Source of the DNA: Aplectana chamaeleonis | Lineage: Eukaryota > Nematoda > Chromadorea > Rhabditida > Cosmocercidae | Assembly (NCBI GenBank): GCA_029168955.1 | Contig: JAPDOI010000174.1 | Span: 730,001-794,000 of the forward strand | Direction: 5' to 3' | DNA: 64,000 nucleotides | Part shown: positions 1 through 13,152 of the stretch, piece after piece | Layout of the letters: each line of letters starts with the position of its first letter | Numbering within the stretch: the first letter of the stretch is position 1 | Translations under genes and position numbers: made by a program | Notes under the pieces: model-generated | The model's input: only the letters and a program-made list of their open reading frames with translations | Database searches by the model: none | What the model was told of the DNA's origin: nothing

Positions 1-195
1 TTGTGATTCATCCGTTCATCTAACCGTTATTGGGTTCGGAAACCATGAAAAAGGGTGTGAACTGTGGTGGTGCTAGAAGGGGTGGGCAAGTGCTATGCAA
101 GAGGGGTCTACTACACAACTGCATGAACATTTGAAAGGTCATATCTGAGGGTGTAATGTGCCTTTAAAAGGAAGCCTTTGCTAAAATAAAGTGAA

Positions 196-902
196 ATTAT
201 CTAACTGTTCTGCTTTGCTACGGATTAGTATGATTTGGAAATGAAACATTTGTGAGAAACCCGTTAAAAGAAGTGAAATGTTTTATGCTACTGATTTGGC
301 ATGGGAATAAACTCGAAAAAAGCGTTAAAAACTCAGTGAAATGATTCATCGTTGATTTGGCTGTGCACTTGTTTACTAAACAACAAAAATTGAGTGTGAG
401 ATTGAAAAACCAAATCACGCACATCTCATCTGAAATCAAACCTAACGCTTGCAGTTTAGGTTAACAAGTCTCAGGTCCTTGCAAAATTATGTTGTCTCCC
501 ACCTCAATCATTCAGAAATATTGATTTTCAAGCATTACTAAATTATTTGACGCGCTCGCTTCCGATTGACTATCAATTAATGAAAGTGGAAATAACATCA
601 CGTAATGTGTCTATGCGAATGTTGTCAAGTAAGAGAATTGCAGTCACACGAATAAATGTGTGTGCTTTGTAAGATGTGCGTGATTTTGTTTTTCAATGTC
701 ACACTCAATTTTTGTTGTTTAGTAAACAAGTGCACAGCCAAATCAACGATGAATCATTTCACTGAGTTTTTAACACTTCTTTCGAGTTTATTCCCATGCC
801 AAATCAGTAGCATAAGACATTTCACTTCTTTTAATGAGTTTCTCACAAATGTTTCATTTCCAAATCATACTAATCCGTAGCAAAGCAAAACAGTTAGGTA
901 AT
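196..902. repeat. Foldback element with ~235-bp inverted arms
   Basis: The segment at about 196-430 reappears in reverse complement at about 668-902 with only scattered mismatches. The arms end at ATTATCTAACTGTTCTGC and its counterpart, and a ~237-bp spacer separates them. Because the arms mirror each other, both strands carry nearly the same open frame (about 73 codons); this is a consequence of the palindrome and not a gene. It is probably a non-autonomous DNA element. No clear target duplication was found. Confidence 0.8.
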
Positions 903-2017
<1,115 letters not shown>

Positions 2018-2233
2018 GAGTGTGTATACAAGTCTGTTGGTACCTGCTCGTTGGTGCCCCTGCTTCTACATACTAAACCCAGCAGACGTTTGAGTGTACA
2101 CAGGGAACGTTCGAGCGATATAGTGTGCACAACTATATCGCGAAAGTATCCCGCACATTGCATAAAGGTGTCGCCGTCCGGCACACTAAGGCCTCTGGTC
2201 CATAACACCTTAGGATCCCGTACCTAGGTAGTC

Positions 2234-3387
2234 ATGGAGTCTTTGGCCACAAGCCACAATTTCGCCACCCTGAACTGTCGATCGCTGTCGAGTGATATCC
2301 AAAAAACTGCGCTATCCAGACTTCTGAGCTATTTCCATGCACCGTTTGCTGCTTTGCAGGAAACCCGCCTCAGGATAGACCCGTCATCAGCGTCGGAGAG
2401 TACACCATCTACTGCGGTAACGCTGACGATAGGAGAGTGGGAGGCTGTGCAATAGCTGTAAGGAAGGATTTCAATGGTATGGTCAAGGAGTTCGGCTCAA
2501 CGTCGTGTCGGAATGCATTCGTACGACTGCGGGATCACAGAGGATTCAATCTGTGGATAGTGAGTGCTCATGCGCCCACTGAAACCGCCGAAGACAATTC
2601 GAAGGATGCGTTTTATGAGGAACTCAATACGTTGCTGGCCAGGATACCTTGTCAACATGCAGTTGTCGTGGGGATTGACGCAAATGCGAAGATGGGACTT
2701 GATCAGGAATCCGAAGTACTCGGTAAATGGTTCTACCCAGTGGAGCAAACATCGGACAATGGCTACCGCCTTGTCGACTTTTGTGAACGCAGTGGTCTGA
2801 TTATTGCATCGACATTCAAGAGGAATCATCGCCGCCATCAGCTTACGTGGCAGGGACCAACCCGGCTATCTCCAGAAGAGCAGCGGAAGCGGAAGATGAC
2901 AACTTTGAAACTACAGCTTGACTATGTCCTGACGAGGAATATTCCAGTATCGGACATTCGAAGATCTAGAGCTGTGTGGGATGTCGCATTCGATTCGGAT
3001 CACCGTCCTGTTCTGTTGAACTTCACTGCGAGGATTCATAAGAGGAAGCGAAGGGCTCAGCCTCTCCAGAGGATTGACATGACAAGTCTCAGAGATGAAG
3101 AGTGCAGAAGGAATTTCCGACAACGCGTTTCTATTCACATCGGAGTACGGACTAAGAAGAAACTTTGCGACGCGGATTCTTTTGTCAAATGCATCCAGGA
3201 CGCTTCGAAAGAGGCACTCCCGGTTGTGCAGCCTAAGAAGAAGTTCGCCTACGTCTCAGAAGAAACAACATCTACCTACAACAGAGTATGTGCTCTCCGA
3301 ACTGCAGGAAACTTCGTGGAGGAGAAGCGTCTGAGGAGGAAGTTGCGTCGGCAGCTTCAAAGTGACCGCGAACGAGTGGACGTGTAG
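2234..3387 (+). pseudogene. RTE endonuclease domain (EEP family), frameshifted
   Basis: This encodes the apurinic-like endonuclease that nicks target DNA to prime reverse transcription. The first 70 codons start at ATG 2234 and carry the catalytic glutamate in AALQETRL. A frame change near 2440-2455 moves the reading to the next frame, which continues to 3387. It holds VSAHAPTE, the catalytic GIDANAKMG and the terminal SDHRPVLLNF, in the usual order for this family. The following basic stretch (residues rich in K and R) leads to the linker before the reverse transcriptase. A second frame change near 3362-3387 separates it from the next segment. The family call is secure from motif order; the ATG is chosen because it directly follows the GC-rich leader. 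Confidence 0.85.
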
Positions 3388-5367
3388 AGCTAAGGAGTTC
3401 GAGAAGGCTTGGGAGGAGAAGAATCCGAGGAAAGCCTACACGTTGCTGCGACAGTATAGCGGGAAAATGAAGAGATGTTCTCCTGTCTTGAACACTACCA
3501 ATGGAGTTGCAGTTGGTGATGCGACGCTGCCAATATGGAAGGATTACTTCAGTTCACTACTGAATCGTCCAGCGCCATCAGTACCTGAGCTCCCGCATGT
3601 TCAGAGAGCACATTACGATGTCAGTGAGAAACCGCCGACTGAGTCTGAAGTTTTGGATTGTGTCCGGAAAATGAAGAATGGAAAGGCAGGTGGAGATGAC
3701 AACATCACTGCTGAAATGCTGAAAGCTCTTCCTCCGTCTGGAATTCGTGAAATGACCAACACCATCCGTGCCATATGGATGAGCGAAAGGATACCCGATT
3801 CGTGGAGACATGCGATCATCGTACCTCTTCACAAGAAGCTATCCGTCACGGATCCTAAGAACTACAGAGGAATCTCTCTACTTCGTGTCATGTAGAGTGC
3901 GCGCAATAATTCTAGTCTGATGAATGGACGAGGCTGCGGCGGTAGATCATCCCGCGCGAATCGAAACCGCATCTCCCATTGAGGCCGACAACCCCGCACG
4001 GCCAGCCGCCTGGTCCATGCGTCAGACTAGATTGAAAACGGAAACCATACAAGGTTTTAGAACGTATCATTCTCGAGCGACTTATCAAACATCGTGAAGG
4101 AACGACCAGAGATGAGCAAGCCGGTTTTCGACCTGGAAGATCGACCATCGACCAAGTGTTCGTCGTGAGAAGAGTAATTGAATCGTGGCAGCGGTTTTCG
4201 AAGCCATTACAGCTTGCTTTTTTGGACTTTGAAGCCGCGTTCGACTCTCCTCATCGTGATCGATTGCTCAATGCTCTGCGAGCAGATGGAGTCCCGGAAA
4301 AGTATGTTCGGTTAATCGAGGACATGAACAAAGGAACAACAGCAGCAGTTCGTACACCTGTCGGATTTACGTCAGCTTTCGAGGTGAAAACAGGAGTAAG
4401 GCAAGAGCCGTTGCAGGACCTTTCTTTTCAACTTCGCCGTTGATGACATCATGCGTAGAGTTGCAGAACAGTTTCCTGCGGATGTGATCCTAACACCATC
4501 AGGACGCTCCTTGTCGACCTGGAGTACGCCGACGACATTGTGTTATTCGCTGAAAACAACGCAAAACTGCAAAGGATTGTGAACCTCGTTTCGAAGTATG
4601 CCGCAGCCTATGGACTTCGTCTTCGTCCCGACAAATGCAAGCAGATGTGGGTCTCTCAGAGGCCTTCAACTGGAGTTTGTGTGGACGGACAACGTATCGA
4701 ACTGGTGGACGATTTCTGTTATTTGGGCTGTTTGCTAAAGAACGATGGTAGTTATGCAGCGGATATTCGACAACGATGTGCGAAAGCTACGTCTGCATTC
4801 AATTCTCTAACCAAGTGTTTGTGGTCTACCACCATCGCGAAGGAAGTCAAGTTGCGCGTCTACCTATCCGCTATTCGCCCTATCATGATGTACGGATCGG
4901 AGACGTGGGCAGCACCGAAAACGCAGATGGAAAGGTTGGATTGCACGGAGAGGAAGCTTTTTAGGCGTTTGCTTGGATATTTCTGGCCGCGTGTATGCCA
5001 TAACGAAGACCTTTACAAGGAAATCGACGCAGTACATCAACGCTTGACACGAGGGAGGTGCCAGCATCTCCTAACGCCATCTCAAGCAGCAATGGAAAGT
5101 CGACTTCGACTGCTCGGGCATATACTAAGAAGAACGCCGGATCGTCTCGTACAACACGCTTTAAAAATGCTTCCAAATCCTGTCTGGAAACGGCCACCTG
5201 GGCGTAGGCGAAAGTTCTGGACGGATGTGGTTAAAGAGGATTTAAAGTCACTCGGCATCGAAAGACAGTTCAGGCGCGATGTTTCGTTTCGCAGGAAATG
5301 GAACAGTGACAGCTGGATGGAATGTGTTCAAATTGTGGCTGAAGACCGTGAAAAAGGACACGGCTGA
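3362..5367 (+). pseudogene. RTE reverse transcriptase and C-terminal domain, disrupted
   Basis: RNA-dependent DNA polymerase of the same element. The reading runs 3362-3895 (GGDDNITAEML, YRGISLL), then is interrupted by an inserted palindrome (about 3893-4046). It resumes with AGFRPGRST and the catalytic FLDFEAAFD block in the frame of 4156-4443. Around 4400-4430 two single-base losses break the conserved block before the active site, and a further shift lies near 4505. The YADDIVLFA catalytic motif is at 4525-4551. The remaining frame to 5367 holds the thumb and the conserved RTE C-terminus (GHILRRTPDRL, then a KRPPGRRR block), ending in a stop just before the (TA)n tail. Family membership is certain; the copy is dead. 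Confidence 0.88.
3893..4046. mobile_element. Small palindromic insertion inside the RTE reverse transcriptase
   Basis: The conserved RTE sequence is interrupted after the codons for YRGISLLRVM and resumes with YKVLER. Between them lie imperfect inverted ends, TTCTAGTCTGATGAATGGA (3910-3928) and its counterpart near 4013-4033. Short flanks CATGTA and CATAC may be a degraded target duplication. There is no coding capacity, and it lacks TTTCAG, so an intron is unlikely. Confidence 0.7.
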
Positions 5368-5444
5368 CTACTAGGACGACACACCTCGGTGAAGATGCGG
5401 AATGACCGCGTCAGGCGAAAGCCAACCGATTAAGTCAAGTAAGT

Positions 5445-5596
<152 letters not shown>

Positions 5597-5740
5597 TCCA
5601 GCCGTCGAGCGACGCCGCATAGTGCATTCCTGTAATATTGATCACGCGACGCTGGCATCACAAAGTGTGCACCCACGCCGCTTCGCGGCGTACTTGTGGG
5701 CGTGCTTTAGGATCAATGGACTATTCAAATTGCAGATCAG

Positions 5741-6446
5741 CGCTGTGCTCAACATCCTTGACCCCATACAGTACCGCGCAAACTTTTTTTGCAGAAAAAG
5801 CGTTCTGAGGCGTTTTCGCGCTAACAAAACGCCGCATCGCCATAATTTGCTTCAAAGTGGTCCGATTTCAATACTGAATTAATTTCTGAAATGCTTTCTT
5901 TGAGTCCTATACGACAGTCGATCACTATAGCAGAAGTCTTTCATGTTTTGATCTGTAGTCGATGTGAATTTGAGAAGAAAATACACGTTTTTCAACAGGA
6001 TACCGGAGTCGACACGACTCTCTACACGTATCATTACATTTGCCTCTTTGAGAGGAATACGAAAACTACCTCAGAAACTCATTTAGTCAATTTAAAGAGA
6101 GATGAGACGATGTGGCGCTTTTTTCTGAGAAATATTGCCACGACTCTTCCGCTACTGCCCCTCCACCGCGATCCCGCACTGTCCCGCGACTCCCTCGCGA
6201 GCCCCGGACGCTTCCGCGACTCCTCCGCGACCTTACCACGATTTAGTCAGTGAAGAATCGTCCGCGGTTCTGCCCCGCATCTCCCCCCGAGTGCCTCCGG
6301 CTCGGCGCCGAGCCGAAGGTGTTGCGGCGGAATCGCGGCAATATTTCTCAGAGTGTTACGCGCAAAAAAAGTCACAAAACGCTTTTATGCAGAAAAAAAA
6401 CTTGCGCGGTACTGTACGTTTTCAGTTACACTGTGCTCAATCAAGC
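5741..6446. repeat. Foldback element with nested inverted segments
   Basis: The outer arms share GTACCGCGCAA and a run of T/A beside GCAGAAAAAGCG (5775-5802), which mirrors 6360-6420. An inner pair, TTCTGAGAAATATTGCC at 6122-6138, is mirrored at 6340-6357. GC-rich CCGCGACTC repeats lie between. The three open frames of about 108-120 codons on the plus strand here have repeat-driven composition and are not believed. Confidence 0.65.
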
Positions 6447-6831
6447 TCACGCAGGAAACTCTTGCAATGCAACGCGTAACCCTTCACAGTCTGAAACAGA
6501 TTTGAAAGGAAAGAATCTGCGGAGAAAGTTATGTCACACTTCACCATGGATTGGTGAACTGTTCGGGGCAGATTAATGTCCTGCTCAGTTTTTGAGCTAA
6601 TCCCGGAAAGCTGTCTCACTAGAAAGTGATTATGAATGAACAATTGAAGCAACAGGCACCAATGAAGCAAAATAGATGCAGTAGAACAGTATTCAGAACT
6701 GATAGTTCTCTTGTTTACCCATTGACACGAAAGCGAGGTCAATAACCACCGCTGCACACGTGGACAGTGGGTGTGACAGCCGGGTGACAATTGTGAACGA
6801 CAGGCCGACATGACCAATTTCCGTTCACTCT

Positions 6832-7013
<182 letters not shown>

Positions 7014-7258
7014 GTAAGGCAAATATATTTAGTAGGATTGCACTTTGCCGCACTGCTAGGCGTATAACAATGATCTAACAAGGAATACAAAACTGAGACT
7101 CACTACTTCATTCTGTAGCAAGTGAAGATTCGAGTTGACTATGTCCCGGTCAGAGATGGTCGATCGACTGAGTCTTACCCGATCAATACGCACCGAAATA
7201 GTGACAGACGGGTGCAGAAAATCCATCCAATGAGTCGGTCTGCGACCGTCTGCTTGCG

Positions 7259-7408
7259 TAACGTCGGCGTGCATCCGGAAGAGACTTAGCGTTCACTGTT
7301 GAAGGTTGGCGCAAACTCGGTGCACCTATGTTATAGCATGTGACACCGAGCTTGCGCCAACCTCCGATGGGGAACGTAAAGTCTCTCCCGGATGCACGCC
7401 GATCTTAT
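7259..7408. mobile_element. TA-flanked ~148-bp palindromic MITE, copy 1
   Basis: A near-perfect palindrome of the type TAACRTCGGCRTGGATCG...CGATCCATGCCGACGTTA with AAGAGACTTCGCGTTCACTG inside each arm and TGCACCTATG at the centre. TA at both ends fits Tc1/mariner-type insertion. Other copies are at 19250, 30412 and 62307. Confidence 0.85.
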
Positions 7409-7947
7409 GTAATTCAACCACTCGATACTGGTGTTCACACGGGCGGGGCCCATGCACCCGAGTTCGGTTTTTCCGCCCCGGACTCTGTCGGTTTTTCGAT
7501 CAAGCCTGATAAAGGCTTTGCAGGATCCCAAGTGGACCACGAAGAGGCTCCCCATTGTGAAATTTGAGAAGGCTCCATACCTTTGACAGTCCCAATAAAA
7601 GGCTGATTTCGGCTTCTAGCAGAGAGAAAGCGTGGCGCTCACAATGCTTACCGGGCCCGCTCCGAGCGGCGATTTGTGTGAGCGGAACTTCACGCAAATG
7701 AAATGTTCAAAATATTTGTAGTGCATACCAAAGCAGGAGTACCTCAGTCACTCCTGGGCAACAAAACACTGTTCATAGTAGTTAATTAGTATAAATACAA
7801 CTAATTTCATGAGGAAGAGACCTGACAAGGAGAGCTTTCTGGTGATGCCCTGTCTAATCCGGAAACACCGCTTTCAATGACGTTCGCAGGATTTCATTTA
7901 TGCATCAATGGCATAGTTCATGATAAAAATGACATTCGAGTATCCAC
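7409..7947. other. No gene established
   Basis: GC-rich 7430-7550 keeps open frames on both strands, but neither shows a domain or splice signals I trust. The minus reading at 7790-7850 (SGVSGLDRASPE) looks protein-like and might be a 3' exon of the minus-strand gene upstream; this is unproven. Confidence 0.3.
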
Positions 7948-8205
7948 CGGAAAACGAATGATCCGGGATCCATTGCAAGAATGGTGGCGAAAGAACGGCT
8001 GAAAACGAGCCATATATAGGTTTGTATGTATGCGCTATGCCCTACTCGCCCACATCCTTGTTGGCCGTTGAGGGAAGTTGGCGGGGTGGGCATAGCACAA
8101 TCAATTTTGAGGACCGCATGGGGCTATCTTTGGCTCGTTTTCAGCCGGTCTTTCGCAATTATTGTTGCAATTGTTGACCCCGGTAGATTCGATTTCCGGT
8201 AAAAA
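7948..8205. repeat. Palindromic element (~258 bp)
   Basis: GGCTGAAAACGAGCCA at about 7998 mirrors GGCTCGTTTTCAGCC at about 8131, flanked by GCGAAAGA and TCTTTCGC. An inner pair GCTATGCC/GGCATAGC (8035, 8088) continues the hairpin. Confidence 0.75.
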
Positions 8206-8214
8206 CTCGTCCTC

Positions 8215-8237
8215 TTATCGTGAACACTGCCGTTAAC
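8215..8237. repeat. Solo end of a TTAA-type element
   Basis: TTATCGTGAACACTGCCGTTAA matches the right terminus of the TTAA-flanked superfamily. No matching left end is seen nearby. Confidence 0.55.
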
Positions 8238-8355
8238 GCACTCCACTCTAGAAAAACGAAAAAAATCTCCGGGGGACAAAAGGGGAGAAAAATTGATTAC
8301 CTTTCATCGAAACTCGAAGTGATTGTGTAAAATATAAGAATGATAGGGAAATTAC

Positions 8356-9618
8356 CTGTGTGATAACCCTGAGTCGATCGGTAGTTGAGTCGAGTCGTTG
8401 GCTGATTTGCGTATTCAGCGACGATGTGTCGAAGTCGACGTCTGGAACCATCTCAGCCTAAACAAACTGTAAATCTAGACTATATCCAATTTAACATGCA
8501 TACATTTCTGCATAAAGTCCAAAAACTTTGGAAGCTTCCAGAAAGAGCTCCACGATTTCTGTGACCAGCGAACTCTTATGAACACGGAGCAGATGCTGAC
8601 ATAAAAAGAGGGTAAGGAAGCAATGGCAGCACTCCTGTGCGCATCAAAGCTCGCTGGTGAAAGAGTTCATGGGGCATTTCGCTCTTCCCCACCACTGGTT
8701 TCGGGCTCTCACAGAAACTGCCTATTGGGAATTCATTCTCAAAACTACGGTCTGATTTATTCACCATCTGTACCTAATCGAATGAGCCCCAGACGAAATT
8801 CGAGTTCGCATCACTTAAAGGCATCGTCCACGATGAAATATGGTTGTCGAGTTTTCCGTTGAATATGGGAGGCCAGAGGCCTACTGAGACAATCGTGCCA
8901 GAAAGAGCAGCGAAAAATGCCCGAGAACCGCTTTTCTCTACCAAAACAGGATCGCTTTTGTGACGTTTCATTTCTGGCATTAGAAGAATTGACTGGTTCG
9001 GAGGAGTGAACTGTCCAGTGTAATAAACGTGATAAAATCTTTTGAAAACCGGTTGTTTTCCTTTCTTCCTTGTAACAAGGGATCGACTCAGAGGCCGGCC
9101 TCCAAACCCAGGAAGCCGTTTTCAGGTGGCGACAACTTCATTCGGAGGCAATTTCAGAACTCCAAAGTTTGTGAATGACTTTGTGAAGATTCACTAGTCC
9201 GATTAAACGCAAAATCTGGAAAATGGTTTTCATCGTGTACGATGCCTTTAAGCCTTGAGAATGACCAAGCCATCGAAACGTTGCCCAAACGAAGATTCCT
9301 CCCTGCCAATCTGTGTGGCACAAAAACCGAATCGGGATAGAAATTTTAGTAGTTTTCTCGTGGAATTGGTATACTTTAAAAGAAATAGTGTGGACTCAAA
9401 CCTTTCTTCTACGATTGACGTTGTTGTTGTCTTCGATAACGACGTCACCACACACTGCCATCTCTGTGTCCTCTCGCATGACTGCTGGCGGCTGAAGCAT
9501 CAATCAATTCGCATCGTTCACATAGAAAATCGGCCCATTTCTCACCACAAAGCCGCTATTCTCTATGAGATCAGGGGTGGACTCGCTCAGACTCTGCGAC
9601 GATCGCTTCAAGTTCGAC
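8356..9618 (-). CDS. Minus-strand multi-exon gene, downstream exon cluster
   Basis: No recognised domain, but the splice structure is strong. Exon 9546-9618 (acceptor GGATTTCAG, donor GTGAGA) reads SQSLSESTPDLIENSGFV. Exon 9402-9491 is exactly 30 codons (acceptor GATGCTTCAG), reading MREDTEMAVCGDVVIEDN. Exon 9266-9310 is 15 codons (IGREESSFGQRFDGL). Exon 8767 downward opens MVNKSDRSFENEFP. An exon at 8504-8595 reads SSLVTEIVELFLEASKVFG, and another at about 8356-8457 ends LDSTTDRLRVITQ before GTAATT. The joins from 9618 to 8767 are phase-consistent; the 8632/8596 intron would be only 37 nt, and the frame of the last exon is ambiguous. The intron 8768-9265 contains a complete TTAA element. The polypeptide is acidic to Ser/Thr-rich and then helical. 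It is probably the continuation of the zinc-finger gene at 15.7-18.2 kb, because the phase of the 15701 donor fits the 9618 acceptor. Confidence 0.6.
8815..9251. mobile_element. TTAA-flanked MITE in a gene intron
   Basis: Left end TTAAAGGCATCGTCCACGAT, right end ATCGTGTACGATGCCTTTAA, total about 437 bp. It sits in the intron between exons 9266-9310 and 8767 of the minus-strand gene. Confidence 0.8.
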
Positions 9619-10015
9619 CTGAAATCCTTCGATCAACATGCTGCATTTATTATATCGCTATTTTTCTCCATGTGTACAAAAACTGTCATTATTTAGTTGA
9701 CCGAAAGACAGCATCGGTATGATTTCAGACTATGTAATTGGAAAGTGCTAGGCCTCACGACTTCCCTCAGGAGCAGTTCATATCAAAGGCGTTTTCTGGA
9801 AATTCGCGGTAACCTTTTTTCCAGGCCGACAAGCCCTCTACGAGTGTTGTGCTTAGTGTTTACATTTTTTACCTGAAAAAAAACCCCATCAGCTCTCTTC
9901 ACTAGCTGTTTTTAAAAACTCGAGCGGCACTTAAACTTCCAACGCGGCCCCACGCTAGAGGAGTATGTACGTTCGGGTCACTCCATCTAGAAGCCGCGAC
10001 GCAGCTACCGTTCAA
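9619..10015. other. Intronic or intergenic, no feature supported
   Basis: A plus-strand frame over 9255-9722 (155 codons) overlaps the well-spliced minus-strand exons and is rejected. 9723-10015 shows nothing beyond short AT-rich sequence. Confidence 0.4.
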
Positions 10016-10250
10016 CTCCGCAATGCCGTTCAGTCCGCATAGTGCACGCTCATTGCGAAATCATGCTGCGGCGCGCCTGTGAGTATCCTCAGACAGTGAT
10101 GTGGGATCAACAGGGCGGTTTTTGCCTTTGGTGCCAGGGTGGTCCCGCAGCCAGGGTGATCCCACATCACTGTCTGAGGTTACTCGCAGCCGCGCCGCAG
10201 CACTCTTTCAAAATCAGCGTGCACTTTGCGGACTGAACGGCATTGCGGAG
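10016..10250. mobile_element. ~235-bp palindromic MITE, copy 1
   Basis: Ends CTCCGCAATGCCGTTCAGTC and GACTGAACGGCATTGCGGAG. Each arm holds GATGTGGGATCA next to CTCAGACAG. A second copy at 27377-27611 splits a reverse-transcriptase gene. Confidence 0.85.
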
Positions 10251-11764
10251 ATGAATTGTACGTGACACTCGCGGGAATGGGATGAAAGTAATTCGACGCT
10301 AGATTTTGAAAGAGTATAACTCGAATAGCATTTTTTCAAAATCTCCGATTGAATATGTTCGAGAAAAGCCTATGGTTCATCGAATCAATGAATTTGTTCA
10401 AAAACCTGTCCTCCATTTGATTCAAACTAATATCCGGAAAATTCACCCGAATATTCGAATTAATGCTAGATTTTTTGAACAAATTTCAGACACTTCACAT
10501 CTTGTACTATGTACTGAACGATCCCTTTGATGATCGAATATCCAAAAGTCGTGCGTTGAAGTTGGTTGAATATTTAAAAATCGAGTACTTTGTATTTCCG
10601 AATCAACCGAGTATTCCAAAAAGGACAAACTTAGTCCACAAATGAATCGCATATTCGCAAACCTATTAACCTGAATTCCCAAATGAACCCGATTTTCGAT
10701 CGAGAAATACTTTACCGTCTATTCCCAAGCGAATTTTACTCGAGTTCATCGCGTGCGTGTGCGCGCAAATGATTCTTCTCCTCCCCCTCCACACTCTCTC
10801 GTTGGTCCTCCCCTCTCTCCGCTCACGGGCGCGAAGAAACAGATTTTCAGAAAACAGAAATGGACTATGAGTTCATAAAATGAAAAAATACTTCAAAGAA
10901 TCTTCCAGAATGGACCGAATACTCAAAAACAAAGCCGAAAACCAAAATTTTTGATTGAATCGGATATTCGAATTACTCAGATAATAAGACTTCATCCGAT
11001 CCCAATCCCACTATACCCTCTATTTTGGAAAAAAAATTTACTAGGGCCCATCGCGTGCGTGTGCGCAAGCTGCTTCTTCTCTCCCACACTCTCTCGCTGC
11101 CTCTTTCCCTCTCGAAGAATTGTGCAAAACATGAAAAACATTATCGATGGGTTCTTTATGGTTTCGATCAGCGGCTTTCGCGTGCCACTGTATATGGCAG
11201 AAACACGCGTGTTGCTCTCTTTGCACGTTCGGTTTAACCATAGAACACAGCCCGTGTCATTCTTGTAGGAAGTCGCGGCAACTTCTAGTCAATAAGGATC
11301 TGCAGGGTTACAGCAACCGGTGAGAGGTCGCTTAGCGTTAGACTTAACGCGGCGACAAAAGGTTTTCGAACATTATTGTAGCGGCGTCGGTTGCCTCTCG
11401 CTGGCAATGACGCAGGGCTTTCGCTGCGTCAAGACACTGGTACCTTCTCATCACTCTTCACGTCGCGTCGCTCGCCCTCATCGCCGAATGTGATTGATAT
11501 TGCATCACCCAGTGCGGTACGTCGCTGCGAGCAACGTTGCGACTTGGACTCTGCGGACTCCTTTATGGCATACGTGGCAAGCGCACAAGCGTAATCAATG
11601 TACTCGATTCAATCGAGTACGCCAATTGCAAGTCCAAAGTGACACGAACGATCCCTCAGCGTCTCTGCGCGCGCAGAATTGGATGACAATGAGCGGCAAA
11701 GAGGCGGAGGGGAGGTGTTTACCTCATCGGCCTCTCCATAGAAAAAACGGTATACCCTCTGGTT
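10251..11764. repeat. TTCGAAT-rich and CT/CG-rich repeats; no gene
   Basis: 10300-10730 is rich in AATATTCGAAT-like motifs. Two copies of a CGCGTGCGTGTGCGC plus CACTCTCTCGCTG repeat occur at about 10745-10850 and 11045-11130. GC-rich 11380-11640 has open frames but no domain. Confidence 0.5.
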
Positions 11765-11985
11765 GGCCTGATTTAGTGTGTGCAATTGCGGACTTGCCTC
11801 GTGGGCGCGCGAGGCATCGCTTTCGTACGAGCTGAGAAAGAAGTGAGAGTCAAGAAAAAAGCAAGGAAAATCCAGCATGATTAGCTGATGAGGAGCGGGC
11901 ACGGAAGATCGTACGAAAGCGATGCGTCGCCCCCCCCCCCCCTCCGAGGCAAGTCCGCAATTGCACACACTAAATCAGGCCCGGA
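11765..11985. mobile_element. ~220-bp palindromic MITE
   Basis: GGCCTGATTTAGTGTGTGCA (11765) is mirrored at 11966-11985, and ATCGCTTTCGTACGA of the left arm is mirrored at about 11910. A C12 homopolymer breaks one arm. Confidence 0.85.
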
Positions 11986-12354
11986 ACCAGAGGGTACAGC
12001 TTTGGAGTTCTTAACGGCTCATTTTTGTTCAAACACGGTGAGTAATCTTATCACTATGATGAGTATCACGATGTGCAATACCCACGCTAAGGTTTGTAAA
12101 AACGGGGAGCATCTGGCAAACTTGGCAAAAAAGCGTCCGATGCATGCAACTTTTTCAAGTGAAGACTTTTTTGATATCTAGAAACGCTATCATATTCGCA
12201 GAACAAGTTGTTACCTAATTATGTGACTTGTGGGCCGAAGTTCCCTAAAATCGTTTTGTTTCTGAAGAAAATAGTTTTTGCAATCGTTATTCAAAAACGT
12301 TGCGCGTGGCGAAGTGCGGCGAAACGTTGAGCAGTATTTCTACAAGTGATGGAA

Positions 12355-12558
12355 GAGCAATGGGTCTCGTTCGGAATAGACGACCCACTAGAGAAATTTC
12401 ACGAAAAATGTTCATCCCACTAGAGCGGTCGAATGACTTATTTTTAGTCTTCTCAAACACACACCGAGCGACCAACCGAGCGGTCGGTTAAACCCAACAT
12501 TTGCTAATTTCCTTGTATTCTCTAGTGGGTCGTATCATCGGAAAGAGCGCCGAGCAAT
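12355..12558. mobile_element. 190-bp MITE with 7-bp target duplication GAGCAAT
   Basis: Element 12362-12551 has imperfect inverted ends of ~34 bp that share CGACCCACTAGAGAA. It is bordered by GAGCAAT on both sides (12355-12361 and 12552-12558). The opposite arm of the host palindrome shows a single GAGCAAT with no insert. Seven or eight bp duplications fit hAT- or Mutator-like mobility; the superfamily is not settled. Confidence 0.8.
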
Positions 12559-12912
12559 CTGTATGCTTTCTTTATGAATTGAGTGCAGGTGGAAGAATCT
12601 CAAGGCTTGTGTTGGTGGAATTTTCGAAATCATTCATTAAATACGCTTGAGAACTACCTGAAAAGTTGGAGCTTTGTTGAGAAAACCCCGGACTCTTAAA
12701 TGAGAGATTTCGACAGTTCAACCAACATGAGGTTCTCTCACATGCACTTAATAGATGAAGAAAGCATACAGATTGCTCTTCCATTACTTGTACAAATGCT
12801 GCTCAAAGTTTCGCCGCACTTCGCCGCGCGCGACGTTTTTGAAAAAACGATTGCGAGAACTATTTCCTTCAAAAACAAAGCCATTTTAGGGCACTTCGGC
12901 CCGCAAGTCACA

Positions 12913-13152
12913 TACAGTTGACCGCAATGTTAAAAGGACATGGTGCGGTTGCGGACTCGCACTAAAACTACGGTAGAATCTTACTTTTTGCCAGATTTCG
13001 TCATCGATCGGCGCTACAGCTGATATTCTCGTGAGCAGAGAGACGACGGTACGCGCCGATCGATGACGAAATCTGGCAAATTGCCAGATTCTACCATAGT
13101 TTTAGTGCGAGTCCGCAACCGCACCATGTCCTTTTAACATTGCTGTCAACTA
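12913..13152. mobile_element. ~236-bp palindromic MITE with TA duplication, copy 1
   Basis: Starts TACAGTTGACCGCAATG and ends in its near mirror followed by TA; each arm contains CCAGATTTCGTCATCGATCG. The opposite host arm reads CACATAATTAG with no insert, which proves a TA target duplication. A second copy is at 60246-60480. Confidence 0.9.

Noticed and set aside
218..880. Two similar 73-74-codon proteins on opposite strands
   Set aside because: Explained by the inverted repeat; the same sequence read from each arm.
3893..4046. Intron within the RTE polymerase gene
   Set aside because: No TTTCAG-type acceptor; inverted ends fit a small transposon better.
9255..9722. 155-codon plus-strand ORF
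   Set aside because: Lies antisense to three well-spliced, phase-consistent minus-strand exons; no domain of its own.
9800..9860. Plus-strand exon reading ADKPSTSVVLS after TTTTTTCCAG
   Set aside because: The only nearby upstream donor would leave an intron of 16 nt, and no further exon follows.
11609..11968. 119-codon minus-strand ORF
   Set aside because: Runs through a palindromic MITE and GC-rich repeat.
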